The translations under genes and the position numbers were made by a program. A stretch of DNA of 64,000 bases, from assembly GCA_964599655.1 (NCBI GenBank), contig CAZRGV010000015.1:1-64000 (forward strand). Reading direction: 5' to 3'. A model generated the notes under the pieces. That model saw only the letters and a program-made list of their open reading frames with translations, was not told where the DNA came from and did no database searches. This document shows positions 54,025 to 61,992 of the stretch, piece after piece (positions within the stretch are counted from its first letter, which is position 1; every line of letters starts with the position of its first letter). The DNA comes from CAZRGV01 sp964599655 (GTDB lineage: Bacteria > Planctomycetota > Planctomycetia > Isosphaerales > Isosphaeraceae).

Positions 54025-55641
54025 ATGCCGACGCGTCGCCCCCAATGGCGGGCCCTCCGGCCGAAGCTGGAAGGCCTTGAGTTGCGCCAGATGCTTTCGC
54101 AGACGATCAGTGGGATCGAGCTCGACGGCGACCGCTGGGTGCTTCACCTGGTCGGGCCGGGAGATCTGCGCGTCGTCCAGCAGAAGGACAGCTCGGGAAA
54201 TCCCGTCCCTCTCGGACAGCCCGGCCTGATCCAGGAGATCACGATCGCTGGCGCCAACCCCGATCAGACCCGTTTGATCGGCAAGGTTACCAAAGGGCCC
54301 AACGGTGACGGCAAGGTCTTTTTTCAGACCATGAACGAACTGGGAGGCGCGTCGGAGGGTCGCGCGGGGAACCTCGGCCTGCTCGCGATCGACATGCCCA
54401 ACTTCTGGCTCGGTCAGACGGACGCCTCGGCGACTCCGGCCGCCACACCCTCGATCACCATCAAGGACGGCGTCAAGACGCTTCGGTTCGGTGGGGCCGA
54501 TACAACTTATACCCCACCCGGTGGAACACCATTGAACACGAACAATCGGAGTGACTCGTTCACGGTCAATCTCGGCCTGCCACAGACCTGGGGCACCAGC
54601 ATTATCGTCGACAAGGTCATCACCGACGCCCAGGCCGGAACCTCGACGGGGACCCAGCCTGGGACTCCCACCCAGGACAGCGTGACCTTCTCCGTCGCCG
54701 GCCGGCTCAACGTGTTCCAGGCCAACGAGATCGACGGAAACACCCAGTTTCCCTCGACCGGCTTCATTGGCGGGGGCGGGACGATCGTCGAATCGCGGCC
54801 CGACACGGCGACTGGGATCATCGGCCAGATCGGCTTCGTCCAGGTGGGCGGCAACGCCACCAACTTCTCGGTGCAGACGGGCGACAAGATCAGCAACTTC
54901 TACATCGGTGGGGAGACGAACAACGTCATGATGCTCGCCCCGGGCGGTTCGCGCAACGTCCTCTTCGGCAAGGGGATGGACAACGTGACGCTCATGACGC
55001 ACTACATCGACACGCTCCAGGCGAACCGCGGTGCCATTGGCTCGAACGTCACGGCCGACCGCAACATCGGCCGCGTGACCATCGGCGGCGACGTCGTGAA
55101 CACCAACGTTCTCGCCGGTTACAATCAGGGGCTGGCGACGGTCTTCTCGACTCAGCAAGCCCCCTCCACGCCTCCCCCGGCGCAAGCGGGTGGTACCATC
55201 AGCAACGTGCTGATTGCCGGTAACGTCAACGAGTCGATCTTCGCGGCATCGGTCGATCCGTTCAACGGTCAGTACGATGTCCCTGAGGCGTTGCTTTTCC
55301 CCCACGGCCACATCTCCGCGAAGGTCGAGGGAACCATCACCAACACCACGGCGGCGCCGAGCGAACCGACCAAGGCCTTCTTCTCCAAGACGGTCAACGT
55401 GTCTCAAGGGCCGGTCATTCCTCCGTCGGTTCCGGAACTGCCCTTCCCCTACCCCGGCCGCGCGCCGTCGGGCCATCGGATCGTCGCGGGACTGCAACCG
55501 ACGATCACCCGCAGCCAGGCTCAACGCTCGGTCGCGACGAAATCCACCGCAACCCCCGCCGGGCCGCTCCGAACGCTTGCGGCCCGCCGTCAAACCACGA
55601 CCCCCCAGGCGACCTCGAAGAACAACGCCTCGAAGAGCTAG
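54025..55641 (+). CDS. LEPR-XLL-like surface protein
   Basis: 538 residues from the ATG at 54025 with GGGAG about 9 nt upstream. The N-terminus RRPQWRALRPKLEGLELRQM ending LS resembles the planctomycete-type LEPR-XLL export/anchor motif (LExLExRxLLS). The rest is a repetitive beta-rich fold (NRSDSFTVNLGLP, IGQIGFVQVGGNATNFSV, NIGRVTIGGDVVNTNVLAG, GTISNVLIAGNVNESIFA), probably a beta-helix or haemagglutinin-like passenger, ending in a Ser/Thr/Pro-rich basic tail. A large exported structural protein is likely; no enzymatic motif. Confidence 0.7.
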   Translation: MPTRRPQWRALRPKLEGLELRQMLSQTISGIELDGDRWVLHLVGPGDLRVVQQKDSSGNPVPLGQPGLIQEITIAGANPDQTRLIGKVTKGPNGDGKVFFQTMNELGGASEGRAGNLGLLAIDMPNFWLGQTDASATPAATPSITIKDGVKTLRFGGADTTYTPPGGTPLNTNNRSDSFTVNLGLPQTWGTSIIVDKVITDAQAGTSTGTQPGTPTQDSVTFSVAGRLNVFQANEIDGNTQFPSTGFIGGGGTIVESRPDTATGIIGQIGFVQVGGNATNFSVQTGDKISNFYIGGETNNVMMLAPGGSRNVLFGKGMDNVTLMTHYIDTLQANRGAIGSNVTADRNIGRVTIGGDVVNTNVLAGYNQGLATVFSTQQAPSTPPPAQAGGTISNVLIAGNVNESIFAASVDPFNGQYDVPEALLFPHGHISAKVEGTITNTTAAPSEPTKAFFSKTVNVSQGPVIPPSVPELPFPYPGRAPSGHRIVAGLQPTITRSQAQRSVATKSTATPAGPLRTLAARRQTTTPQATSKNNASKS

Positions 55642-55656
55642 GGATCCACGACAACC

Positions 55657-57165
55657 TTAGCGAGCCTCTCGGATCGCCCGATCTCCAATATCGTGGCGAT
55701 ACCAGGCCCCTGCAAATCGGATCGCCCGCGCGGCCTCGTACGCGCGGGCCTTCGCGTCGGCGAGCGTGTTGCCCAGAGCGGTCACGTTGAGCACGCGACC
55801 GCCGTCGGTGACAATCCGGCCGTCGCGTCCCTGCAAGGTGTCGGTCCGAAGCGCCGTGCCCGCGTGAAACACCTTCACGTCGGGCATCCGTTCGGCCTCT
55901 TCAAGGTTGTTGATCACACGGCCACGTTCGTAGTGGCCCGGGTAGCCCTCCGACGCCATGACCACCGTGAGCGCCGGACGTGGGTCCCACTCCAGGTTGA
56001 TCGTCTCCAGCCGTTCGTCGACCACCGCCTCCAAGGCATCGAGAAGGTCCGACTTCAGTCGCATCAGGACGACCTGGCATTCGGGGTCACCGAATCGGAC
56101 ATTGAACTCGAGCACCTTCGGGCCCTGGTTCGTGAGCATCAACCCGGCGTAAAGCACGCCCCGGAACGATCGCCGGGCACGCTTCATCGCATGCACAACC
56201 GGAACGAGAATCTCGCGCTCGACCTGTTCCATCAGGGATGCCGTCACGATCGGCGCCGGCGAGTAGGCACCCATGCCGCCGGTATTCGGCCCCTCGTCGT
56301 GGTCGAAGGCGCGCTTGTGATCCTGGCTCGATTCGAGAGGAATGATCGTCCGCCCGTCCGTGAAGACCAGAATGCTGGCCTCCTGCCCGTCGAGTCGCTC
56401 CTCCACCAGCAGGCGATCCCCGGCCTTGCCGAACACGCGACGAACCATCACCTGGTCAATGGCCTCGAGCGCCTCGCGAAGGTTGTGGCAGACGAACACA
56501 CCCTTGCCCGCCGCGAGTCCGTCCGCCTTGAGCACCAGGGCGATCGATCGGCTCAGGACGAAGTCGCGGGCCTCGGCCGCCGTGCGAAACACGCGAGGCG
56601 TGCCGCGTTCCTCGATTTCCACCTGAACGCCCGGAGAGAGCATCTCCCGGGGATCCATGATCCGCTCAATGGCCTCGATCGTCTCCGAGGCCGTTCGGCA
56701 AAGCAGCGGGTGCCGGATCGTGGAACGCCCCTTCGAGCGAACCACCAGCGACACCTCGCGTGACAGGATGTAGTTCTCCGCGTCGGGCGCCGAGCGGAAC
56801 ACCCGGTAGTCAGCCGTTGGGATGCCGGCCTGCCGCATCAGGTCCTTGGCGAAGATCTTCGAACCTTCCAGCTCGGCCGCGTCGCGCCGTGGGCCGAAGA
56901 TGCGAAGTCCCTCACGCTGAAACGCGTCGACGATTCCAAGGACCAGCGGCTCCTCCGAGCCCACCACCGTCAGTCCGATTCCCTCTTTTTTCGCGAACTG
57001 GATCAACGATCGGAAGTCGTTCGGCTCGATCGAGACGTTCTGGGCCTCGAGGCCGGTCCCCGCATTGCCCGGCGCGCAGAAAACGGCCGTCACTCGAGGC
57101 GATTGCTTGAGCTTCCAGCAGAGGGCGTGTTCACGCCCCCCTTTTCCAATCACGAGCACTTTCAC
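55657..57165 (-). CDS. purD: Phosphoribosylamine-glycine ligase with an internal tandem duplication
   Basis: ATP-grasp ligase of purine synthesis. 502 residues from the GTG at 57165 (GGAG about 10 nt upstream), about 75 more than usual. Normal elements: MKVLVIGKGGREHALCWKL, KIFAKDLMRQAGIPTADY, KADGLAAGKGV (213-223), SSQDHKRAFDHDEGPNTGGM, EFNVRFGDPECQ. The excess is a second copy of residues 191-260 placed just before them at 121-190: both copies start RVFR, contain AxxxxxxLSR and EAI...M, and end EER, aligning without gaps at about one third identity. The first copy has lost the glycine-rich ATP loop. Divergent from asd. Confidence 0.93.
   Translation of the reverse strand: MKVLVIGKGGREHALCWKLKQSPRVTAVFCAPGNAGTGLEAQNVSIEPNDFRSLIQFAKKEGIGLTVVGSEEPLVLGIVDAFQREGLRIFGPRRDAAELEGSKIFAKDLMRQAGIPTADYRVFRSAPDAENYILSREVSLVVRSKGRSTIRHPLLCRTASETIEAIERIMDPREMLSPGVQVEIEERGTPRVFRTAAEARDFVLSRSIALVLKADGLAAGKGVFVCHNLREALEAIDQVMVRRVFGKAGDRLLVEERLDGQEASILVFTDGRTIIPLESSQDHKRAFDHDEGPNTGGMGAYSPAPIVTASLMEQVEREILVPVVHAMKRARRSFRGVLYAGLMLTNQGPKVLEFNVRFGDPECQVVLMRLKSDLLDALEAVVDERLETINLEWDPRPALTVVMASEGYPGHYERGRVINNLEEAERMPDVKVFHAGTALRTDTLQGRDGRIVTDGGRVLNVTALGNTLADAKARAYEAARAIRFAGAWYRHDIGDRAIREAR
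56386..56805 (-). repeat. Tandem 210-bp coding repeat within purD
   Basis: Two in-frame units, 56596-56805 (residues 121-190) and 56386-56595 (residues 191-260), of exactly 70 codons each. Protein identity between them is 23 of 70 by direct alignment. The downstream unit corresponds to the normal ATP-grasp segment of PurD. Confidence 0.8.
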
Positions 57166-57383
57166 GCGGCCAATCTCCGTCAATTCCCAACAAGCCTCGC
57201 CCATCGTATCTTACGCATCGATCCGCGACGCCGCACAGGCCAAAGCGAACAATCCTCGCCGCGGACCTTGGATTCCTGGCTCTCTCGACCGTATGATAAG
57301 GCTTTTCCCTCGCGTCCGTCCCGGTTAGCCCGAACCTCCCTCCCGGTGGTCGTGTCGGCGGACCAGGTCGATTTCCTCGAAGC

Positions 57384-58427
57384 ATGATCCGTTTTGCAGG
57401 GGCTGCTGCCGTGAAGAGTGTCGCCGTCGTCGGAGCCAGTGGCGCGGTCGGGGATGTGATGATCCGGCTTCTCGAGAAGCGCGACTTCCCGGTCGGCACG
57501 ATCAAATTCCTGGCCTCGGAGCGAAGCGCCGGCAAAACCGTGAGCTTCCGTGGCGAGTCCCACCCCATCGAGCCCCTCTCCGCTGACGCCTTTCAAGGTG
57601 TCGAGATCGTGCTCTCGAGCACCCCGGCGAGCGTCTCCCGAGAGTGGAGCCCCATCGCCGCCCGGGCCGGTGCCGTCGTGGTCGACAACTCGAGCGCCTT
57701 CCGCATGGACCCCGATGTCCCGCTCGTGGTTCCCGAGGTCAACCCCCACGACATCGCGCGGCACAAGGGCATCATCGCCAATCCCAATTGCTCCACGATC
57801 CAGATGGTCGTGGCCCTCAAGCCCTTGCACGACGCCTTCCGGGTCCGTCGCGTTGTCGTCAGTACCTACCAGTCGGTCTCCGGCGCCGGCATGAAAGGGA
57901 TCCACGAGCTGGAAACGCAGACCGAGGCGAAGGTGACCAAGGGGGTCATCCCCGCTCCTGCGAAGTTTGCTCATCCCATCATCGGCAATTGCCTTCCACA
58001 GATCGACGACTTCCTCCCCAGCGGCTTCACCAAGGAGGAAATGAAGATGGTCAACGAAACCCGGAAAATCATGGGGGACCCATCGATCGAGGTCAGCCCC
58101 ACATGCGTCCGGGTTCCGGTGCCATTCTCCCACAGCGAGTCGATTCTCATCGAAACGGAACGGCCGATTCCCGCCGAGGAAGCACGTGCCATCCTCGCCA
58201 AGGCCCCAGGTGTCACCGTGATCGACGATCCCGCTCGTTCCCTCTATCCGCTCGCGAGCGAGGCCGTCGGCCTCGACGACGTCTTCGTCGGCCGCATCCG
58301 CCAGGACCTCGAACGCCCGAACGTCCTGCTCTTCTGGTGCGTCAGCGACAATCTTCGCAAGGGAGCCGCCACCAACGCCGTCCAGATCGCCGAGGAACTG
58401 GTGAAGCTCGATCTCGTCCGATCGTGA
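57384..58427 (+). CDS. asd: Aspartate-semialdehyde dehydrogenase
   Basis: Reduces aspartyl phosphate to aspartate semialdehyde on the path to lysine, threonine and methionine. 347 residues: AVVGASGAVGDVMIRLL (NADP loop), LASERSAGKTVSF, DNSSAFRMDPDVPLVVPEVN, catalytic Cys136 in IANPNCSTIQ, STYQSVSGAGMKG, and the substrate-binding VRVPVPFSHSESI with the catalytic histidine. A GTG at 57411 is an alternative start, closer to the conserved N-terminus. The stop overlaps a possible GTG start of the PPK2 gene. Confidence 0.95.
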   Translation: MIRFAGAAAVKSVAVVGASGAVGDVMIRLLEKRDFPVGTIKFLASERSAGKTVSFRGESHPIEPLSADAFQGVEIVLSSTPASVSREWSPIAARAGAVVVDNSSAFRMDPDVPLVVPEVNPHDIARHKGIIANPNCSTIQMVVALKPLHDAFRVRRVVVSTYQSVSGAGMKGIHELETQTEAKVTKGVIPAPAKFAHPIIGNCLPQIDDFLPSGFTKEEMKMVNETRKIMGDPSIEVSPTCVRVPVPFSHSESILIETERPIPAEEARAILAKAPGVTVIDDPARSLYPLASEAVGLDDVFVGRIRQDLERPNVLLFWCVSDNLRKGAATNAVQIAEELVKLDLVRS

Positions 58428-58540
58428 AGCCGACTCAAGCCCCTCGTGCGATCCCGCCCTTGAAGCGCGTCCGGGAGACGTACGCAACCCGCACCGTACC
58501 CTTGAACCCGGCCCTTCCTCCCGCGCCGAGAGATCCAAAC

Positions 58541-59440
58541 ATGCCCGACATGGACACGGTGCTCGAACCCTGGCGGGTCCAGGACGGCCGGAAATTCATG
58601 CTCAAGAATTTCGACCCGAGCTGGGAGGGCGACCCGAACCGGCCCAAGGCCGACCGCAAGGAATTCGCCCGGACCGTTCTGTCGCAGGATGTGACCTCGC
58701 TGGCCGAGTCGCAGGAGTTGCTTTACGCTTCCGACTCGTGGTCGATCCTCATCCTCTTCCAGGCCATGGACGCCGCCGGGAAGGATGGAACGATCAAGCA
58801 CGTTATGTCGGGCGTCAATCCCCAGGGATGCCAGGTTTTTAGCTTCAAGCATCCCTCGGCGGAGGAACTCGATCACAACTTCCTCTGGCGTTACACGAAA
58901 TCGTTGCCCGAACGAGGACGAATCGGAATTTTCAACCGGTCGTACTATGAAGATGTCCTCGTCGTTCGCGTTCATCCCGAACTCGTCCTGTCGCAACGGA
59001 TACCCGGCGTGAAACACCCCGACGAGTCGTTCTGGAAGGCCCGTTTCGAGGATATCAACAACTTCGAGCATCATCTGTCGCGCAACGGCACTCTGATCCT
59101 CAAGTTTTTCCTTCACCTTTCCAAGGGCGAACAACGCAAACGCCTTCTGAAACGCTTGAATGACCCCCAGAAGCACTGGAAATTCTCGCCGGCCGACCTC
59201 GCCGAGCGCGCGTTCTGGGACGACTACATGGCGGCCTATGAGGACGCGATCCGCAACACCAGCACGTCCTGGGCTCCCTGGCATATCATTCCCGCCGATC
59301 ACAAGTGGGTCAGTCGCGCCTTGGTGGCGGGCTTCATCACCAGAGCCATTCACGCGCTCGACCTGCGCTACCCCGAGGTTTCTCCAGAAAAACGCCAACA
59401 AATCGCCGACGCGAAGAAGGCCCTGAAAAACGAGACCTGA
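58541..59440 (+). CDS. ppk2: Polyphosphate kinase 2 family protein
   Basis: Uses polyphosphate to phosphorylate nucleoside mono- or diphosphates (or the reverse). 299 residues from the ATG at 58541; an upstream GTG at 58424 overlapping the asd stop is possible but its leader is Pro/Arg-rich. Motifs: Walker A FQAMDAAGKDGTIKHVMSG (about 73-91), FSFKHPSAEELDHNFLWR, Walker B GIFNRSYYEDVLVVRVHPE, lid-module NGTLILKFFLHLSKGEQRKR. One PPK2 domain only. Class (I-III) cannot be fixed by eye. Confidence 0.92.
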   Translation: MPDMDTVLEPWRVQDGRKFMLKNFDPSWEGDPNRPKADRKEFARTVLSQDVTSLAESQELLYASDSWSILILFQAMDAAGKDGTIKHVMSGVNPQGCQVFSFKHPSAEELDHNFLWRYTKSLPERGRIGIFNRSYYEDVLVVRVHPELVLSQRIPGVKHPDESFWKARFEDINNFEHHLSRNGTLILKFFLHLSKGEQRKRLLKRLNDPQKHWKFSPADLAERAFWDDYMAAYEDAIRNTSTSWAPWHIIPADHKWVSRALVAGFITRAIHALDLRYPEVSPEKRQQIADAKKALKNET

Positions 59441-59511
59441 CACGATCCCGGCCGTGGCGCATTCGGCCTCCAACCCTCCCGGCCATGGCCCCCGTCCCCA
59501 CGATTCCAACG

Positions 59512-60294
59512 ATGAGAAACCTGAAGCTGGTGCTCGCTTACGACGGCACCGACTTTCACGGCTGGCAACGTCAGCCCGATCAACGCTCAGTCCAGCAGGT
59601 TCTCGAAGAGGCCATCGGTCAGCTCACCGGCGTCGTTCCCTCGACCAACGCCAGCGGCCGGACCGACGCGGGTGTCCACGCTCTCGGACAGGTCGTTCAT
59701 TTTCTGACCCCCTCCCGCCACCCGCCCGAGGTCTTCGTCCGGGCACTCAACGCCCTGTTGCCTCGCGACGTCCGCATCCTCTCCGCCGAAGAAAAGCCGC
59801 AATCGTTCCACGCCACGCTCGACGCCAGGTCGAAGCGCTACCGGTATGTCATCGACAACGGGCGAATCGCCGACCCGTTCCAGCTCCGGTATGCCTGGCA
59901 CGTCTACCAACCGCTCGACGTCGACGCGATGAACCGGGCCGCGCGGGCCCTCAAGGGCCGGCACGACTTCCACAGTTTCGAAACCCACTGGCCGAACCGC
60001 GGCAGCAGCGTCCGCACGATTTACGACATCGTCGTCCACCGGCAAGCGGATCGCGTCACACTCGAAGTCGAGGCCGACGGATTCCTGTATAATATGGTGC
60101 GGGCCATCACCGGAACCCTCGTCCTGGTCGGCTACGGTCGACGCCCCGAGTCCTGGGTCGCGGAGGTCGTCGCCGCCGAGAACCGCGCCGAGGCGGGACC
60201 AACCGCGCCCCCACAGGGCCTTTACCTCCTTCACGTCCGTTACGAGTCGCGATTCCCCGCCGACTCATCCCCCGCCCTGGAGCCCATGCCGTGA
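59512..60294 (+). CDS. truA: tRNA pseudouridine(38-40) synthase TruA
   Basis: Converts uridines 38-40 of the anticodon arm to pseudouridine. 260 residues from the ATG at 59512 (an in-frame ATG at 59485 is possible; neither has a good binding site). MRNLKLVLAYDGTDFHGWQR, STNASGRTDAGVHALGQVVHF with catalytic Asp52, FHATLDARSKRYRYVI, HDFHSF and VEADGFLYNMVRAITGTLVLVG are all present. The next gene overlaps its stop by 4 nt. Confidence 0.96.
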   Translation: MRNLKLVLAYDGTDFHGWQRQPDQRSVQQVLEEAIGQLTGVVPSTNASGRTDAGVHALGQVVHFLTPSRHPPEVFVRALNALLPRDVRILSAEEKPQSFHATLDARSKRYRYVIDNGRIADPFQLRYAWHVYQPLDVDAMNRAARALKGRHDFHSFETHWPNRGSSVRTIYDIVVHRQADRVTLEVEADGFLYNMVRAITGTLVLVGYGRRPESWVAEVVAAENRAEAGPTAPPQGLYLLHVRYESRFPADSSPALEPMP

Positions 60295-60812
60295 CCGCCT
60301 TGATCGTCTCGTTGGCCGCCACCCTGGTGCTCCAGACCGAGAGCAACTCGCCCCGGATGTTCACGTCCCGGACGGGTGGCTTCCAGGTCGAGTTGCCAGG
60401 AACTCCGTCCGAGCGCGTCCTGAAGGTCGAAACCGCCGCCGGTCCCATCGACACACACCTGTTCGTCGTCGACCGGAAGGACCACGTTTTCCTCGTTTCG
60501 TACAACGACTATCCCGAATCCCTCTTGAACGACGATCCCAGGACGGTGCTCGAACGGGCCCGGCTGGGCGCGATTGCGAACGTCCGAGGTTCGTTGGTCT
60601 CGAAACAGGACATCGAGGTCCACGGCCACCCCAGCCAGGACTTCGAGTTCCAGGTCTCGACGACCGAAGGCGTCACGTCCCGCGGTCGGGCCCGCCTGGT
60701 TCTCGTCGAGCGTCGGCTCTACCAGCTCATTCTCCTCGGACCACCCGAGACGGTTTCGAGTCGCGAGTCCGATCGTTTCCTTCAGTCGTTCACGTTGACG
60801 TCCGCGCCTTGA
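60291..60812 (+). CDS. Secreted hypothetical protein
   Basis: 173 residues, GTG start overlapping the truA stop (GTGA). Weak signal-like N-terminus (ALIVSLAATLVLQTES). The body FTSRTGGFQVELPGTPSERVLKVE, LFVVDRKDHVFLVSYNDYPE, SLVSKQDIEVHGHPSQDFEF and RLVLVERRLYQLILLGPPE followed by RFLQSFTL has the alternating strands of small PsbP/MOG1-like proteins. No catalytic motif. It precedes a glycosyltransferase by 13 bp and is probably co-transcribed with it. Confidence 0.65.
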   Translation: MTALIVSLAATLVLQTESNSPRMFTSRTGGFQVELPGTPSERVLKVETAAGPIDTHLFVVDRKDHVFLVSYNDYPESLLNDDPRTVLERARLGAIANVRGSLVSKQDIEVHGHPSQDFEFQVSTTEGVTSRGRARLVLVERRLYQLILLGPPETVSSRESDRFLQSFTLTSAP

Positions 60813-60825
60813 CGCCGGCGATTCC

Positions 60826-61992
60826 ATGAAGATCGTCCATGTCATCACACGCTTGATTCTCGGAGGCGCGCAGGAGAACACCCTCCTGACCGTCGAAGGT
60901 CTCCACCATCGCCACGGTGATGACGTCACGCTCATCACAGGACCCGCCGAAGGACCCGAGGGCGATCTGTTCGAACGCGCCCATCGACTCGGCCTGAAGG
61001 TCGAGGTGATGCCCGAACTGATTCGCGCCATCCATCCTGCGGTGGATTCCCGCGCGTACCGGCTTCTCCGCAAGTCGATCCGCCGACTGCGTCCCGACGT
61101 GGTCCACACCCACAGCTCAAAGGCGGGCATTCTTGGCCGTGCGGCCGCCTGGTCCGAGCGCGTGCCGGCCATCGTGCACACCATCCACGGGCTTCCCTTC
61201 GGTCCCAGTGAATCGGCCTGGCGAAACCGGCTCTACGTGGCCATGGAGCGCTGGGCGGCCCACCGCTGCCATGCGATCGTCAGCGTCTGCGACGCCATGA
61301 CCACGCAGGCCCTCGAAGCCGGCGTCGGTCGTCGCGAACAGTATCAGACCGTTTACAGCGGCATGGATGTCGATGCGTTCTTGAACCCAGGACGAGACCG
61401 GGACGAGGTCCGTCGTGAGCTCGGACTGACCGATCGGGACGTCGCGTTTGGCACGGTGGCTCGCCTCTTTGAGCGAAAGGGGCATGAGGACATCCTGGCG
61501 GCGGCCCCGGCCGTCCTCGCCGAGAACCCAAACGTCCGCTTCGTGTTTATCGGCGACGGGATCTTGCGAGAGCGACTCAAGACCGATGCCGAGCGGCTCG
61601 GTGTGCGGCACGCGATTCACTTTGTCGGCCTCGTGCCGCCCGATCGTATCCCCGAGCTGCTCGGGGCCATGGACGCGGTCGTGCATCCGAGTCTTCGCGA
61701 GGGGCTCGCCCGCGTGCTGCCGCAGTCGCTTCTGGTCGGCCGTCCGGTCATCAGCTACGACATCGATGGAGCGCGCGAGGTGGTCCTTCCCGAGACCGGC
61801 ATCTTGCTTGCGCCTCGCGACATCCCGGCCCTCACCGAGGCGATTCTCCGCCTCGCGGCCGATCCGGCCCTTCGCCAGCGGCTCGGTCAAGAAGGCCGCC
61901 GACGATTCGCCGACCAGTTCCGCCACGAAACCATGACCGACCAGCTTCGCCTACTTTACGAGCGACTGCTCGGGTCGTCGGGCCGTGGTTGA
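60826..61992 (+). CDS. Glycosyltransferase family 4 protein
   Basis: 388 residues, GT-B fold. N-terminal domain MKIVHVITRLILGGAQENTL (acceptor-side glycine loop), DVVHTHSSKAGILGRAAAW, VHTIHGLPFG. C-terminal domain VAFGTVARLFERKGHEDIL, FVFIGDGILRERLK, HFVGLVPPDRIPELLGAMD and the donor-binding HPSLREGLARVLPQSLLVGRPVISYDIDGAREV (E..G.....E-type; here with REGL.RVLPQ). Likely adds a sugar to a surface polysaccharide or lipid. Its 3' end overlaps the convergent ArnT-like gene by 42 bp. Confidence 0.9.
   Translation: MKIVHVITRLILGGAQENTLLTVEGLHHRHGDDVTLITGPAEGPEGDLFERAHRLGLKVEVMPELIRAIHPAVDSRAYRLLRKSIRRLRPDVVHTHSSKAGILGRAAAWSERVPAIVHTIHGLPFGPSESAWRNRLYVAMERWAAHRCHAIVSVCDAMTTQALEAGVGRREQYQTVYSGMDVDAFLNPGRDRDEVRRELGLTDRDVAFGTVARLFERKGHEDILAAAPAVLAENPNVRFVFIGDGILRERLKTDAERLGVRHAIHFVGLVPPDRIPELLGAMDAVVHPSLREGLARVLPQSLLVGRPVISYDIDGAREVVLPETGILLAPRDIPALTEAILRLAADPALRQRLGQEGRRRFADQFRHETMTDQLRLLYERLLGSSGRG

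Noticed and set aside
57644..58540. Long N-terminal extension of the PPK2 frame inside asd
   Set aside because: The frame is open by chance through asd; its sequence is Arg-rich shadow. The PPK2 domain starts after 58541.
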